64,000 nucleotides of DNA from Pararoseomonas baculiformis (GTDB lineage Bacteria; Pseudomonadota; Alphaproteobacteria; Acetobacterales; Acetobacteraceae). The stretch covers positions 22,840-86,839 of the forward strand of contig NZ_JAGIZB010000020.1 in NCBI RefSeq assembly GCF_017813395.1. The letters are read 5' to 3'. Shown in pieces: positions 1-8,597 of the stretch. The translations under genes were made by a program, and so were the position numbers. Under the pieces are notes generated by a model. It searched no databases. It was not told the origin of the DNA and saw only the letters and a list, made by a program, of their open reading frames with translations. Within the stretch, counting starts at the first letter, position 1; each line of letters opens with the position of its first letter.

Positions 1-235
1 ATCGGTGGCCTCGGCCGGACCGTTGATCCGTGAGGTGGCCGTCCACGCCGGCGGAATGTCCCTCTCCCGAGAGGGGCCCGCCACCACCAGTCACAGCGGA
101 ACTGCGGGACAGGCGTTCCGGATTCGCATCGGATCGCGGCGATGCGCCCAGGGCGCCCGGGATGTAGCTGCGGGCCGCCAGAAACTCGTTCGGGTCGGGA
201 AGCGCGGCACGCGGCTGGTCGTCGATTTCAGTCTG

Positions 236-273
236 AAAGGCAAAGCGCCCGCCGGCCGTTGGTGCGGCGGGCG
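236..273 (-). terminator. Candidate intrinsic terminator of the small gene at 304-474
   Basis: A 9-bp GC stem (246-254 with 265-273, 10-nt loop) lies just past the stop codon of the minus-strand gene. Read on the minus strand it is followed by CTTTGCCTTT, a broken T tract. Shape and position suit an intrinsic terminator; the interrupted T run keeps confidence moderate. Confidence 0.45.
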
Positions 274-303
274 GGCGGATCAGCCTGTCTTAGTCCTGCG
301 CCC

Positions 304-474
304 TCAGCGCTCCTTGGAAGCGGTGCCGGACGGTAGCCAGCCCCGGATGGTATCGGCCACTTTGTGGACCGTGTCGGACCAGCGGGACTGGTCGCCCTCA
401 TCCTTCTGGCTGCCCTGCGGATGGTGCTTGCCATCCGACTCCACGGGGCGTGCGAAATAGCCTGCTTTCGACAT
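304..474 (-). CDS. Small hydrophilic hypothetical protein (56 aa)
   Basis: I do not recognise this protein. Its start MSKAGYFARP is chosen because GGAGG sits 5 nt upstream of the ATG. A longer reading of the same frame, starting 183 nt further upstream, is Arg/Pro-rich and has the look of non-coding sequence. The product is charged, rich in Ser, Lys, Asp and His, with a short amphipathic stretch (WSDTVHKVADTIRGWLPSG) near the C-terminus. It has no membrane segment or signal peptide. A hairpin with a T-rich tail follows the stop. It may be a small stress or DNA-associated protein, but nothing in the sequence proves a function. Confidence 0.6.
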   Translation of the reverse strand: MSKAGYFARPVESDGKHHPQGSQKDEGDQSRWSDTVHKVADTIRGWLPSGTASKER

Positions 475-750
475 GCAAACCTCCAACGCTGTTTCCGCCG
501 TAACGTCGGATCCGGAGGGGAGGTTTGTGCCGTAAGGGGATCGGCTTCGCCGCGCCCTTGCATTGGAGCTTGCGGGCCCCCGCTCTCTCAGGAAACCCGA
601 ATCGCGATGAGGGTTCCTTTCGCTGAGCAACACTGGCCCTGTTGGCGCCAGCTCCACCCTGATGCCTGGTGGTCCTGACTGATATCGGGACGTCGCGCCT
701 GGCCAGCCCTGGTCCGGGTCAATCCCATCCCTGGGTACGGCGCACCGGCA

Positions 751-951
751 TCACGGGCTGGACCGGCTGGGCCACACGGCCTGGACCGGCTGGTGGTCTT
801 CCGTGTCCTCGGCACATGGGGGCATCACGAGCCCGGCCAGGATGCTCCCGGACAAGACCGAACCGGCGAGGAGATCGAGGGTGCGATCAATCCACTCGTC
901 GATCAGCGCTTCCAGTTCCTGGTCAGGCCCATCTGTCGGGATATGGCTCAT
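751..951 (-). CDS. Small hypothetical protein (66 aa)
   Basis: Unrecognised. The ATG is preceded by GGGAA six nucleotides away. The N-terminal half (DQELEALIDEWIDRTLDLLAGSV) could form an acidic amphipathic helix. A hydrophobic stretch follows, and the last 20 residues are low in structure. It lies 29 nt downstream of the gene at 981-1268 on the same strand, so the two probably form a small operon. Confidence 0.45.
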   Translation of the reverse strand: MSHIPTDGPDQELEALIDEWIDRTLDLLAGSVLSGSILAGLVMPPCAEDTEDHQPVQAVWPSRSSP

Positions 952-980
952 GCCGTTCCCGCACGGCTTCGGCCGGCGCG

Positions 981-1268
981 TCAGGCTGCACCGATCAGGC
1001 CTGGCCTGCCGAAATGGTGGCCCCGCACATGAATGGCGCCAGATGCCTGTTGCTGCCCGATCCAGTCCGCCGAAGGAAATGGAAGGGATGGCGCAAAGGC
1101 ATCGCGTGCTTCATCCGCCACGGCCTCGATAGTCTCGAGTGCGGCCAGCGCCTCACCGAAAAGCATCCAGCGTGCCGCGATGGGCATTTCAGGCTTGAGG
1201 CAGGTGGCAGCGTAGAGCGCCGCATGGAAGGCGGAGGTTTCGATCAACTGCTGGTCGGATCTGGTCAT
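981..1268 (-). CDS. Small hypothetical protein (95 aa)
   Basis: Unrecognised. The chosen start gives MTRSDQQLIETSAFHAALYA, with AGGT about 5 nt upstream. An in-frame start 26 codons earlier is possible but adds a sequence without evident structure. Residues 1-55 look mostly helical with alternating Ala/Leu and acidic residues (ARWMLFGEALAALETIEAV), and the C-terminus is rich in Gly, Pro and His. It has no signal peptide or membrane span. It probably shares a transcript with the 66-aa gene at 751-951. Confidence 0.45.
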   Translation of the reverse strand: MTRSDQQLIETSAFHAALYAATCLKPEMPIAARWMLFGEALAALETIEAVADEARDAFAPSLPFPSADWIGQQQASGAIHVRGHHFGRPGLIGAA

Positions 1269-1452
1269 GGTGACCTGCGCGTATTGCCGGCCGCCCGAGC
1301 GGGATTGCCAGGCGGAAGCCGTGTTGACGCTGAATACGCCAGCCACGCCTTCTTCGCGCCTTCGGGAAAATACTTAGGAAAAATACAAGGTTGATTAGCC
1401 CCCTGGCGATTGGGTGGAAGCGCCAGGCGCGTGAGTTCTTGGGAAACGACGT

Positions 1453-1785
1453 TCAGGCAGCAACAGGCGCGCGCAGATGGCGGGAGAAGGCATCGCGGCA
1501 GGCGGCAATGGCCCTGGCGGCATTCTCGGCATGGCGGCGGGCCGCCTTCTCCGTGCTCTCGATCTCGTCCACCGCCTCCAGCGCGGCTTCGGCATTCTCG
1601 GCGAAGCCGTCCCGCAACGTCTCAAGCCATTCCTGCACCTGCTCGGCCTCACCTTCGGCCCGCAGCCTGGAAACGATCGCATCGACCTCACGGTCCATGC
1701 GGTCCGGCCCGGCGCCGCGGCCGAGAAGCTCGGAGATGCGCTGCATCGCGGCGCGCTGCGGGGAGGAGGATTGCTTCTGAGCCAT
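1453..1785 (-). CDS. Small helical hypothetical protein (110 aa)
   Basis: Unrecognised. Reading from the ATG with AAGG about 7 nt upstream gives MAQKQSSSPQRAAMQRISEL. The chain is almost entirely charged helix, with heptad-like spacing (EVDAIVSRLRAEGEAEQVQEW, then ENAEAALEAVDEIESTEKAA), so a short coiled coil is likely. The C-terminus is basic. The same frame is open upstream to 2031 but that extension is Pro/Arg/Ser-rich and unlikely to be translated. It is probably a cytoplasmic oligomeric protein of unknown role. Confidence 0.5.
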   Translation of the reverse strand: MAQKQSSSPQRAAMQRISELLGRGAGPDRMDREVDAIVSRLRAEGEAEQVQEWLETLRDGFAENAEAALEAVDEIESTEKAARRHAENAARAIAACRDAFSRHLRAPVAA

Positions 1786-1970
1786 GCGGGAGCCTTGGGG
1801 TCCATGCCGGGCAACTCCGGACCATGCGGCTCCGGCCGAAGCCACTTCCGTCCGATTGTTCGCTGAATGTTCTAGTGTGTCGCGGCCCGGGGCACAAGGA
1901 GGAAGCGGGCCTGCCGCCCTGGAAGGCCGTGAACCGTCGGAATCCAGGCGAAGAGCGAGGTGGAGCACAG

Positions 1971-2294
1971 ATGCTCCTTCGAAATATTTCGGACGTTGCG
2001 CCGGGAGACCGCATGATCCCTTGTAATGCACGCCCTGCCAAAGTGATTCGTTCAGCAGGGCCGGGTGCGCTCGAAATTCGTGTTCAGGGGATGGAAACTA
2101 GTCGTGAAGCGAAAAACGAGACAACGGCAACATCCTGCCATCCGAGGACTTGGCGAGGAGTGGCGCAGGCTCTCTGCTACCTGCGCTGGTGGAATGGACG
2201 AGTAGACACACCGTGTCCCGCGCCAACACCACCAGCGAATGTCGCGAAAACGTGCTGCGGTAGGGAAAAGATCATCATGTACAAGAAATCGTAA
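1971..2294 (+). CDS. Doubtful hypothetical protein (107 aa)
   Basis: Low-confidence call within 1786-2419, which holds no recognisable gene. The ATG follows GAGGTGGAG by 5 nt, a credible ribosome site. The first 45 residues (ISDVAPGDRM, then PARPAKVI-like and ALEIRVQGME) could form a small beta domain. The remainder is rich in Thr, Pro, Cys and Trp, with codon use less GC-biased at third positions than its neighbours. It may be a decayed gene, a recent import or chance. The rest of 1786-2419 shows nothing else I can support. Confidence 0.25.
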   Translation: MLLRNISDVAPGDRMIPCNARPAKVIRSAGPGALEIRVQGMETSREAKNETTATSCHPRTWRGVAQALCYLRWWNGRVDTPCPAPTPPANVAKTCCGREKIIMYKKS

Positions 2295-2419
2295 CGGATC
2301 CTGAGGAATTGCGTGGCTCGTTCTGCCTCACCATGTTGTGGCGATCGTCCACGCGAGTCCGGCTACGTTGGGATTATGAGATGAGCTACACGCAGTTTGC
2401 TTCGTAAGGAGAGTACCCT

Positions 2420-2683
2420 TTGACCCCCATGCCTCCCATGCACTCCACGAACCCAGAGGACGCGCTGGAGCATGCGGTGACCGAGGCTTTGGACCGCATT
2501 CTGTCCCGCATGCCGCACGAACTGCGGGTTGATGCCCTGCGTTCCCTGCGGGCGGAGCTGGAACGGTGCCTCGCCGAAGCGCCGGTCAGCGGTGATCCGG
2601 TTGATGCCATCCGAATGCGAGCGCGCTTCTCCGCCGCGGTGGCTGCCTTTGGCCCGAGCGAGGGACGTCCGCTGGAGCGCTGA
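2420..2683 (+). CDS. Small hypothetical protein, TTG start (87 aa)
   Basis: Unrecognised. TTG is taken as the start because TAAGGAGA lies 7 nt before it, the strongest Shine-Dalgarno site in this part of the window; ATG codons follow three and six codons later. The product has a helical core (AVTEALDRILSRMPHELRVDAL) followed by LRAELERCLAE and an Ala-rich tail. It is soluble, with no signal peptide. Two GC-rich hairpins downstream may end the transcript. Confidence 0.5.
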   Translation: MTPMPPMHSTNPEDALEHAVTEALDRILSRMPHELRVDALRSLRAELERCLAEAPVSGDPVDAIRMRARFSAAVAAFGPSEGRPLER

Positions 2684-3069
2684 AGGCGCCCAGCCCTGGG
2701 TTGAGAACCCGGCCCAAGGCTTGCCACGGCAGGCTTTGATGAGAAGCTTTGGGGGGCGATGATCCCCGCTTTGTCGCCCCGATCCCAAGCCTCTGCCTAC
2801 CCCGCCCCGTGATGCGGCGGGGGGTGAGGGGCTTGCCTGCCAGCCTCACGGCCAACGGGGCCGGAATCGCGGCCCGCTCAGATGCTGGGCAAGGCTCCAC
2901 TCAACGACCCTAGGCGACTGCGCGGGCAGGATAGGGGGCGGAAGCCGTGTGCTGCACCGTCCGCAGCAGCCAGACGGCTTCCGGGAGCCTCAGGCCATTG
3001 GCAGGTGATGTTCGGAACGGGCCGGGCCTTTTCCGGGAAATGGCCGCCGCCAGACGCGAAGAGATCGCT
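2684..3069. other. Intergenic stretch with two GC hairpins
   Basis: No gene is evident here. Two inverted repeats are visible: a 7-bp stem at 2753-2759/2774-2780 (GGGGCGA/TCGCCCC) and a 7-bp stem at 2800-2806/2816-2822 (CCCCGCC/GGCGGGG). Both are placed to end the 2420-2683 transcript, but neither has a T run. The remaining sequence shows no clear reading frame, repeat or promoter. Confidence 0.4.
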
Positions 3070-4872
3070 TCATGGCGCGAGGGCGGCCCTGGAACCGGGC
3101 TCCGGCATGTCCAGGGCGGCGTGGGCCGACACCTCCGACACGTCCCGGCCCGGATTGCTCGCTCCCCAGGTGGAAGGCAGCAACAGCGCCCCGCGCCGCA
3201 CGAGCCAGACCGCGCGCTCGAAAAGCGAGGTAAACCGGAAGAGCAGGCCTAGCGCATCCTGGGGCAGGTCCTGCCCGGCCCGCGCCACGCGCCGGCGGAG
3301 GGAGTCCATCATGGCGGAACGGTCGGCCGCCAGTTCGGACAGGGTTTCCGCATCCAGCGGATCGCCGGAGCGCGCGGCGTCATGCAGCTCGGAGAGCAGC
3401 ATGTGCAGCCCCTCCAGCAGTGGAGGGGCGAGGGCGCGGATGGGGTCGCGCGCGTCGCGCGCCGAAACGGCCTCCAGCGCCGCGGCCAGGTCTGAGGTGG
3501 TTTCCCGCAGATTGGCCATCAGGGCGTTCAGGCTCTCCAGCGCCACGGCGCGCTCCAGGTCCTCACGCGGGCAACCGCGGCCGAGCACCTCCTGCAGGAA
3601 GCTGCCCACGGCGCGCTCCACCTCGGCGCTGGCATTGGAGAGGGTGGCGCGGGGGATGACCACGGGCGGCCCATCCTCCCGCAGCCTGTCCAGAAATTGC
3701 GGCAGGCGGGCCAGCAGTCGCGCCTGCTCGCGCCCCACCAGGTCCAGGGCCGTGGGCACGTTCTCCAGCGCCTGTTCATACAGGTATTTGGGGCGGGACA
3801 GCGCCTCCTCGGGCCGGGCGGGGGAGAGGCGTTCCAGAAGCCTGGGCAAGGCGGGATAGGCGGGGAGGAGGAGGAGCGCCGGCAGCAGCTGCAGCGCGAC
3901 GAAGAGCAGGCCGAGCCGGTGGGTAAGGTCCATTGCCGCCCAGGGCTCCGGCCATTCGGGGAAGATCCGCCAGAGGACGAAGGGCAGGCCGAGAAGGAGG
4001 GCGCCGAAGGCCTTGAACAGGGCCTGGAAGCTGGCCAGCCGCCGCGCGGGCCCATGCAGCCCGCCCGCCAGCAGCAGCACCGAGAGGCCGGATCCCAGCG
4101 AGGCGCCGCAGACCGCCAGCCCGGCCTGGCCGCCATCCAGCAATCCGATCTCGGCCAGGGTGATGGCCAGGATGGTGACGGTGGACGAGGACTGGGCGAC
4201 GAGGGTGACCACCATGCCCAGCAGGAAGGCCGGAAGCAGCGCGTGATCGGCGAGTTCCATGGCCGCGCGCACGGATTCGGAATCGCGCAGCGGCCCTGCG
4301 CCGGATTTGAGGATGGCAAGGCCGAGAAAGAGTAGGCCGAGCTGGAAGGCCGCGCCCAGGGCCGGCTTCCAGCGCCCGCCGCTATTCGGCGCCAGGGCCA
4401 ACCCGCAGCCGGCCATGCCGATCAGCCACAGCGCCGCCACGCGCAGGTCCAGCGCCGCCGCCAGCACCAGCGCCACCGTGCCCAGGTTGCACCAGGCCAC
4501 AACGGGCAGGGCGCGCGCCAGGGGCAGGATTCCCGCCTGGACCATGGAGGCGGCGACGAAGGTGACGGCATTGGAGGATTGGGTGAGGGCGCCCAGCAGC
4601 ACGCCCGTGAGCGCCGCCCCGGCCCCGCCTCTGGTAGCGCTGGAAACCGTGGCCCGCAGGCGCCGCCCGGCCATCTGCTGAAGCTGCCCGCCCAGCCCGC
4701 GCACCGCCGCGAGGAACAGGCCGAGCCCGCCGAGAAAGGAGGCGATGAGGTCCAAAATCCGGTCTCTCACCCGGCGGCCGACGCGAAGGGGGGCGGCGGG
4801 ACATTGCAAGGGCGCGGGCCGATGATGATGCATCTCGGGCGCCACCGCAGCCGGGGAGGCCGCGAATGTCAT
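3070..4872 (-). CDS. Na/Pi cotransporter family protein (NptA/YjbB-like)
   Basis: Inner-membrane protein of the Na+/phosphate cotransporter family, predicted to move phosphate with sodium. The two inverted-repeat signatures of the family are present, QSSNAVT and QSSSTVT, about 130 residues apart, each in a block of four to five membrane spans. The last 240 residues are charged helices resembling the cytoplasmic PhoU-like domain found in bacterial members. The start is uncertain: ATG at 4872 and ATG at 4833 are candidates and a GTG lies at 4914, none with a good ribosome site; the first span begins near 4760. It follows the tail-fibre gene by 47 nt on the same strand and could be read from its transcript. 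Confidence 0.8.
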   Translation of the reverse strand: MTFAASPAAVAPEMHHHRPAPLQCPAAPLRVGRRVRDRILDLIASFLGGLGLFLAAVRGLGGQLQQMAGRRLRATVSSATRGGAGAALTGVLLGALTQSSNAVTFVAASMVQAGILPLARALPVVAWCNLGTVALVLAAALDLRVAALWLIGMAGCGLALAPNSGGRWKPALGAAFQLGLLFLGLAILKSGAGPLRDSESVRAAMELADHALLPAFLLGMVVTLVAQSSSTVTILAITLAEIGLLDGGQAGLAVCGASLGSGLSVLLLAGGLHGPARRLASFQALFKAFGALLLGLPFVLWRIFPEWPEPWAAMDLTHRLGLLFVALQLLPALLLLPAYPALPRLLERLSPARPEEALSRPKYLYEQALENVPTALDLVGREQARLLARLPQFLDRLREDGPPVVIPRATLSNASAEVERAVGSFLQEVLGRGCPREDLERAVALESLNALMANLRETTSDLAAALEAVSARDARDPIRALAPPLLEGLHMLLSELHDAARSGDPLDAETLSELAADRSAMMDSLRRRVARAGQDLPQDALGLLFRFTSLFERAVWLVRRGALLLPSTWGASNPGRDVSEVSAHAALDMPEPGSRAALAP

Positions 4873-4919
4873 GGAACTGTCAAGCGTGGGCGGGGCCGGG
4901 CGGGCCCCGCCCACCCGTT

Positions 4920-5294
4920 TCAGCCCGGGTTCACCAGCAGGCTGCCGGCCGCCACCGTCACCGTGCCGGCCCCGGTCATCGCCACCGGTGCATCGAGCGG
5001 CGAGACGAGCAGGGCATTGCCGCCGGATGCCGCGTCATACAGCGCGACATGGGTCAGCGTGCCCGCGATGCCGGAAAAGGCGAAGCGGATCGCCTCGGCA
5101 TTCCGCTGGGCGCCGCTGCCCGTGAAGGTCACGCGCTGGCGGGCATAGCCGCCGCCCGCCGGTTCCCCCGCCAGCCCCGCGGCGGCGCTGCCGCCGGTGC
5201 CCAGGGCGGCATAGACCGCACCGGGCTGGGCGGGAGCGCGGCCGCAGATGGTGCGGGCGAGGAGGTTGCGGGCGTAGTCGGTCAGGTCGGACAT
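4920..5294 (-). CDS. Phage-type tail fibre protein (124 aa)
   Basis: Resembles the small tail-fibre proteins of tailed phages, whose pattern is an N-terminal DYARNLLAR-type helix, then YAALGTGG, GGGYARQRVTFTG and THVALYDAASGGNALL, ending in a beta-rich tip. All these blocks are here in order and the length fits. GGAG stands 5 nt before the ATG. It would form part of a particle's adsorption apparatus. It is the last of three tail genes read from 8464 to 4920; no capsid, portal, terminase or sheath gene is nearby. Family assignment is from memory of the pattern. Confidence 0.65.
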   Translation of the reverse strand: MSDLTDYARNLLARTICGRAPAQPGAVYAALGTGGSAAAGLAGEPAGGGYARQRVTFTGSGAQRNAEAIRFAFSGIAGTLTHVALYDAASGGNALLVSPLDAPVAMTGAGTVTVAAGSLLVNPG

Positions 5295-5346
5295 GGGGGC
5301 TCCGTCTTGTTCAAGGAGTGATGGGCGCTGGCTCCGCCGGCTAGAA

Positions 5347-7755
5347 TCAGGGCGCGCCCGCGCCGGTCAGCTGGCAGAGCCGCGTGGTGCCGCCATCGGG
5401 CGAATAGACCAGCAGGCTTGCCATGCCGCCGGCACGGATCCTGGTATGGCCATCCGGGTTCACCATCCCGGCGGAGAAGCCGCTGAGCGAGACCGGCAGG
5501 TCTCCACCCGTGCGGTTGACCACCATGCAGCTGAAGCCCTGGCCGCTTGATCCCCAGTCCAGCGCCAGGCTGGCGCCGGGGTTCGCGACCAGCAATCGCG
5601 CATTATGCCCGGCGAAGCTGAGCGCCGTGGCCGTGGCGACGGGCAGCACCGGCAGGGCGCGCTGGACATGGCTGTTGTCCACGTAGTTCCGGGTGGCCGC
5701 CTGCATGGCCGAGCCGGGATCGGTGGCGAGGTTCAGTGGCCCGGTAAGCGTGACCGCGCCGCCGGCGGAGATACGAAGCCGCTCACCCATCGTGCCGCCC
5801 GATCGCGTCTCCACCACGATGGCGCCGGTTTCCGCGCCGCCTGCCACGCTCTCCGCGACCGCCGCGATCCGCCCGTAGGTCACTTCGGCCGCCATGTTGT
5901 TGTAGCCGCTGGCCTCGATCGAGAAGATGCGGTCATTCGCCGCCGACATTGTGGAGAGCCGGCGCAGGCGCAGGGTCAGCGCCTGCGTCATGCCGGCATT
6001 GCCGAAGGCGAAGACGGGATTGGGGTTGTTCGCGGCATCGCCCGCGAGGAAGATATCCGTGCCCGCGACGCTGATCGAGGCTGCGGCGCTATCCGAATGG
6101 CCGTGCAGGCGCAGCATCGCCCCTGCGCCGGCATTGCGGCGGTGCAGCGCCACCACGCCGTCGCTCCGGGCCGAGAGCCGCGTCTCGATCACGCCCGAGG
6201 GGGAGACGGCGGCCAGTTCGGACTGCCCCGCGATCATCCGGGCCACGCCCACCGCATTCGCCATGCGGCTGCCGGAGATCTGCATCTTCTGCAAGGCGGC
6301 GGCGCTCTGCCCGGTGAAGCTCGCGCTCTTCAGGTCGCAGCCCAGGATCTGCAGGCTGTCCGCATTGTCGAAGAGGTGCACCGCGCCGTAGATGTCGCAG
6401 CCCATCAGCACCAGCCCGCCATCCAGCAGCTCCACCGACCGGCCGGAGCCGGAGGGCAGCATCACCCCCGCGATAGTGTTCTGGTCCGCGGCCTGCACAT
6501 TCACCACCAGCGCCCGGCCCTTGCTGGACCAGAAGCCGCCATACCACTTGTTGCGGTTGGCCAGGCCGTTGATCTGCACGCCGATCGTGCCGGGATCGAT
6601 GACGATGCCGTCCAGGCCGCAGTTCACGATCTGGGCGGAGTGGCAGAGGTCATCCAGATGCCAGCCGATGTCATGGCCGAACTCGAAGCAGTTGATGAAG
6701 TTCGGCATGTCGGCGTCGTAGATGTGGAAGCCCTTGCCGCGCCGGTGGTTCAGCGCCGGGTTCACCGTGCCGCCGCTGGTATAGGCGCCGGAGAAGGTGC
6801 TGGCCGCGAGGTCGAGCGTGGTGCTGCTCGGCGTCGCGGCGATGGTGAAGCGGCTGTTGGCGCCCGGCACGCCGCCCACCCCGCTGACCACCACCACATC
6901 TCCCGCCCGCAGCTCATGTGCCGTGCTGGTGCTGAGGCGCACCAGGCCGGCGCCGTTGTTGGTGCAACCGCTCACGGCATAGGTGGTGTTGGTGAAGCCG
7001 CGGCCGGTGGTGGCCAGCGGGTGCCAGTTGATGCGCTCGTTCTGCGCGATGTCGTAGGACTTGCCGAGATAGAGGCCGTTGGTGCAGTCCCCGATGATGT
7101 CGCGGATGCGCGTCCGGCTGGCCCCGTTGCTGTAGATGGCCCAGTTGAAGCCGATGATCAGCAGCGCGCGGACCGATGCGTCGGTGGCGTTGGTGGCGCT
7201 GGAACCGGTGGACCCGTCCCCGATTGAGACGGCCGTGCCCGCGAAGGCATAGACCGCGTCCAGCCCCTCGCGCAGCGTGGTGGGGGAGGTGAAGCCCTTC
7301 CGCAGGATGGCCATCTGTTCCAGCGCCGCGTTGCGTCGCAGGCGGATGGTGCGGGCCGGGTTCAGCAGCAGGCAGTAGGGCAGGGCGCTGTAGTCGTTGT
7401 TCACGCGCCAGCCGCCCGGATCGCCGCCGCCCTGCAGCGTGACATTGGCGGGAATCACCAGATCTGCGCTGTCGATCAGGTAGCGACGCGGCCCGATGAG
7501 CACGATGCCGCCGCCCGCGGCCGAGGCCGCGTTCAGCGCGGCCTGGAAGGCGGCGGTGTCATCCGTGGTGCCGTTGCCCTGGGCACCGAAATCCCGGACA
7601 TGCAGCGGCCGATCCGCCATCAGGCTGCTGCGGAGCTGCCCGAAGCTTGCGCGCCGCGTCTCCGCGGCGGCGCCCACGCCCTGCACGAAGGGCGCGCTGT
7701 CCGTGTCGGAGAAGGAAGCGGCAGGGGGAAGGTCGCTGATCTTGGCATCGGCCAT
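5347..7755 (-). CDS. Tailspike-like protein with pectate-lyase/beta-helix domain (802 aa)
   Basis: Residues 1-45 (KISDLPPAASFSDTDSAPF) match the short N-terminal adaptor seen in phage tail fibres. Residues 52-110 carry the pectate-lyase-3 signature (VRDFGAQGNGTTDDTAAFQA), which opens right-handed beta-helix domains in tailspikes and polysaccharide lyases. Most of the following 400 residues fit a beta-helix, with repeated Asn/Gly turns. The C-terminal 200 residues have the NYVDN linker and a beta-rich tip. The likely role is binding or cutting a surface polysaccharide. No catalytic residues can be assigned by eye. GGAG lies 10 nt before the ATG, and the next tail gene follows by 52 nt. Confidence 0.7.
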   Translation of the reverse strand: MADAKISDLPPAASFSDTDSAPFVQGVGAAAETRRASFGQLRSSLMADRPLHVRDFGAQGNGTTDDTAAFQAALNAASAAGGGIVLIGPRRYLIDSADLVIPANVTLQGGGDPGGWRVNNDYSALPYCLLLNPARTIRLRRNAALEQMAILRKGFTSPTTLREGLDAVYAFAGTAVSIGDGSTGSSATNATDASVRALLIIGFNWAIYSNGASRTRIRDIIGDCTNGLYLGKSYDIAQNERINWHPLATTGRGFTNTTYAVSGCTNNGAGLVRLSTSTAHELRAGDVVVVSGVGGVPGANSRFTIAATPSSTTLDLAASTFSGAYTSGGTVNPALNHRRGKGFHIYDADMPNFINCFEFGHDIGWHLDDLCHSAQIVNCGLDGIVIDPGTIGVQINGLANRNKWYGGFWSSKGRALVVNVQAADQNTIAGVMLPSGSGRSVELLDGGLVLMGCDIYGAVHLFDNADSLQILGCDLKSASFTGQSAAALQKMQISGSRMANAVGVARMIAGQSELAAVSPSGVIETRLSARSDGVVALHRRNAGAGAMLRLHGHSDSAAASISVAGTDIFLAGDAANNPNPVFAFGNAGMTQALTLRLRRLSTMSAANDRIFSIEASGYNNMAAEVTYGRIAAVAESVAGGAETGAIVVETRSGGTMGERLRISAGGAVTLTGPLNLATDPGSAMQAATRNYVDNSHVQRALPVLPVATATALSFAGHNARLLVANPGASLALDWGSSGQGFSCMVVNRTGGDLPVSLSGFSAGMVNPDGHTRIRAGGMASLLVYSPDGGTTRLCQLTGAGAP

Positions 7756-7813
7756 CGGGGGCGGCTCCGTTCGGTTGGCTGGGCTGGAAGGGCTGGGGAT
7801 GGAGGGAGCGGCG

Positions 7814-8464
7814 CTACAGCACGAGGCGCTGGCCGGATTCTGCCAACAGGCTGAGGCCGCTCTCCATCAGCAGGGCGAAGGCGGAGAGCACGACGAAGCT
7901 GGGCGAGATCTGCGCGACGAGCGGATCCGCCGCATCCTCCACCTTCACCCGGTAGCCCGTGCCGGGCGGCGGGGCACCGAAGCTGGCGCTCGCCAGGCCC
8001 GCCGTGACCGGCGCGGTGGCCGGGCCCAGGATCACGGTGCCGCCCCGGTCCAGCACGCTGAAGAGAACGGCGCTGGTGGCGCCGGCCGCCATGGCCTGCA
8101 CCGTGAAGCTCTCGCCCTCATTCACGCCCGACGGCATGGCGAGGAGGCTGACGCAGCGCGCGACCGCCGAGGCGGAGAGATCCGCCGAAAAGCCGAGCGA
8201 GCCGGTGGCGGCCAGGCGCAGGGGGGAGGAGGCCGCATCCAGCACCAGGCCGTTCCCCACCTCTGCCCCGCTCCGCACGGGCAGGATCGCGGCCGCGTCG
8301 GCGGCACCCAGCAGAAGCATGTGGCCGGCCCGCAGCCGGTCGGCGGCCGCGCCGAAATAGCCGGGCGAGAGCACCGCCGCGCGCGTGTCCGTGGTCCGGT
8401 AGAGCCAGAGGGTGAAGCTGTCCGCCGCGACGAGCGGGATCAGGCTGCTGGCCATGAAGGGCAT
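7814..8464 (-). CDS. Tail-associated hypothetical protein (216 aa)
   Basis: First gene of the tail cassette. It contains the block FTLWLYRTTDTRAAVLSPGYF followed by RLRAGHMLLL and ILPVR, a pattern I associate with phage or gene-transfer-agent tail/spike proteins; this rests on memory. The middle is beta-rich and the C-terminus (LLMESGLSLLAESGQ) is hydrophobic. The start at 8464 is preferred because AGGAG lies 10 nt upstream; a frame extension of 14 codons is Arg/Ser-rich and overlaps the leader hairpin. It probably forms a structural part of the same appendage as the two downstream products. Confidence 0.5.
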   Translation of the reverse strand: MPFMASSLIPLVAADSFTLWLYRTTDTRAAVLSPGYFGAAADRLRAGHMLLLGAADAAAILPVRSGAEVGNGLVLDAASSPLRLAATGSLGFSADLSASAVARCVSLLAMPSGVNEGESFTVQAMAAGATSAVLFSVLDRGGTVILGPATAPVTAGLASASFGAPPPGTGYRVKVEDAADPLVAQISPSFVVLSAFALLMESGLSLLAESGQRLVL

Positions 8465-8507
8465 GCGGGCAGGGCTCCTGCTGCGGGCACGGGGCGCCGC
8501 GGACACG

Positions 8508-8541
8508 AAAAGCCCCGCTCCGGCGGGGGCCGGGCGGGGCT
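8508..8541 (-). terminator. Terminator-like hairpin in the leader of the tail cassette
   Basis: On the minus strand a 6-bp stem (8523-8528 with 8513-8518, loop CGGA) is followed directly by CTTTT. The arm at 8511-8518 can instead pair with a second copy at 8534-8541 over 8 bp, so two exclusive foldings exist. The hairpin lies between the promoter at 8598-8626 and the first tail gene, where it could stop transcription before the genes. Read as an attenuator candidate; the regulator, if any, is unknown. Confidence 0.5.
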
Positions 8542-8597
8542 GGCGAGGATGGTTGGGGGGCGAGGGGAAGGACGCGACTATCCCCTTGGCGGGAGGC

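Noticed and set aside
1..287. Left-edge minus-strand frame reading ALPDPNEFLAARSYIPGALG
   Set aside because: Its codon use looks coding, but no ATG, GTG or TTG starts it and it begins just after a terminator-like hairpin. It could be a remnant; too little is visible to call a gene.
5605..7227. Long plus-strand frame over the tailspike gene
   Set aside because: Composition is low in hydrophobic residues and shows no domain; the minus-strand frame carries clear beta-helix and tail-fibre signatures.
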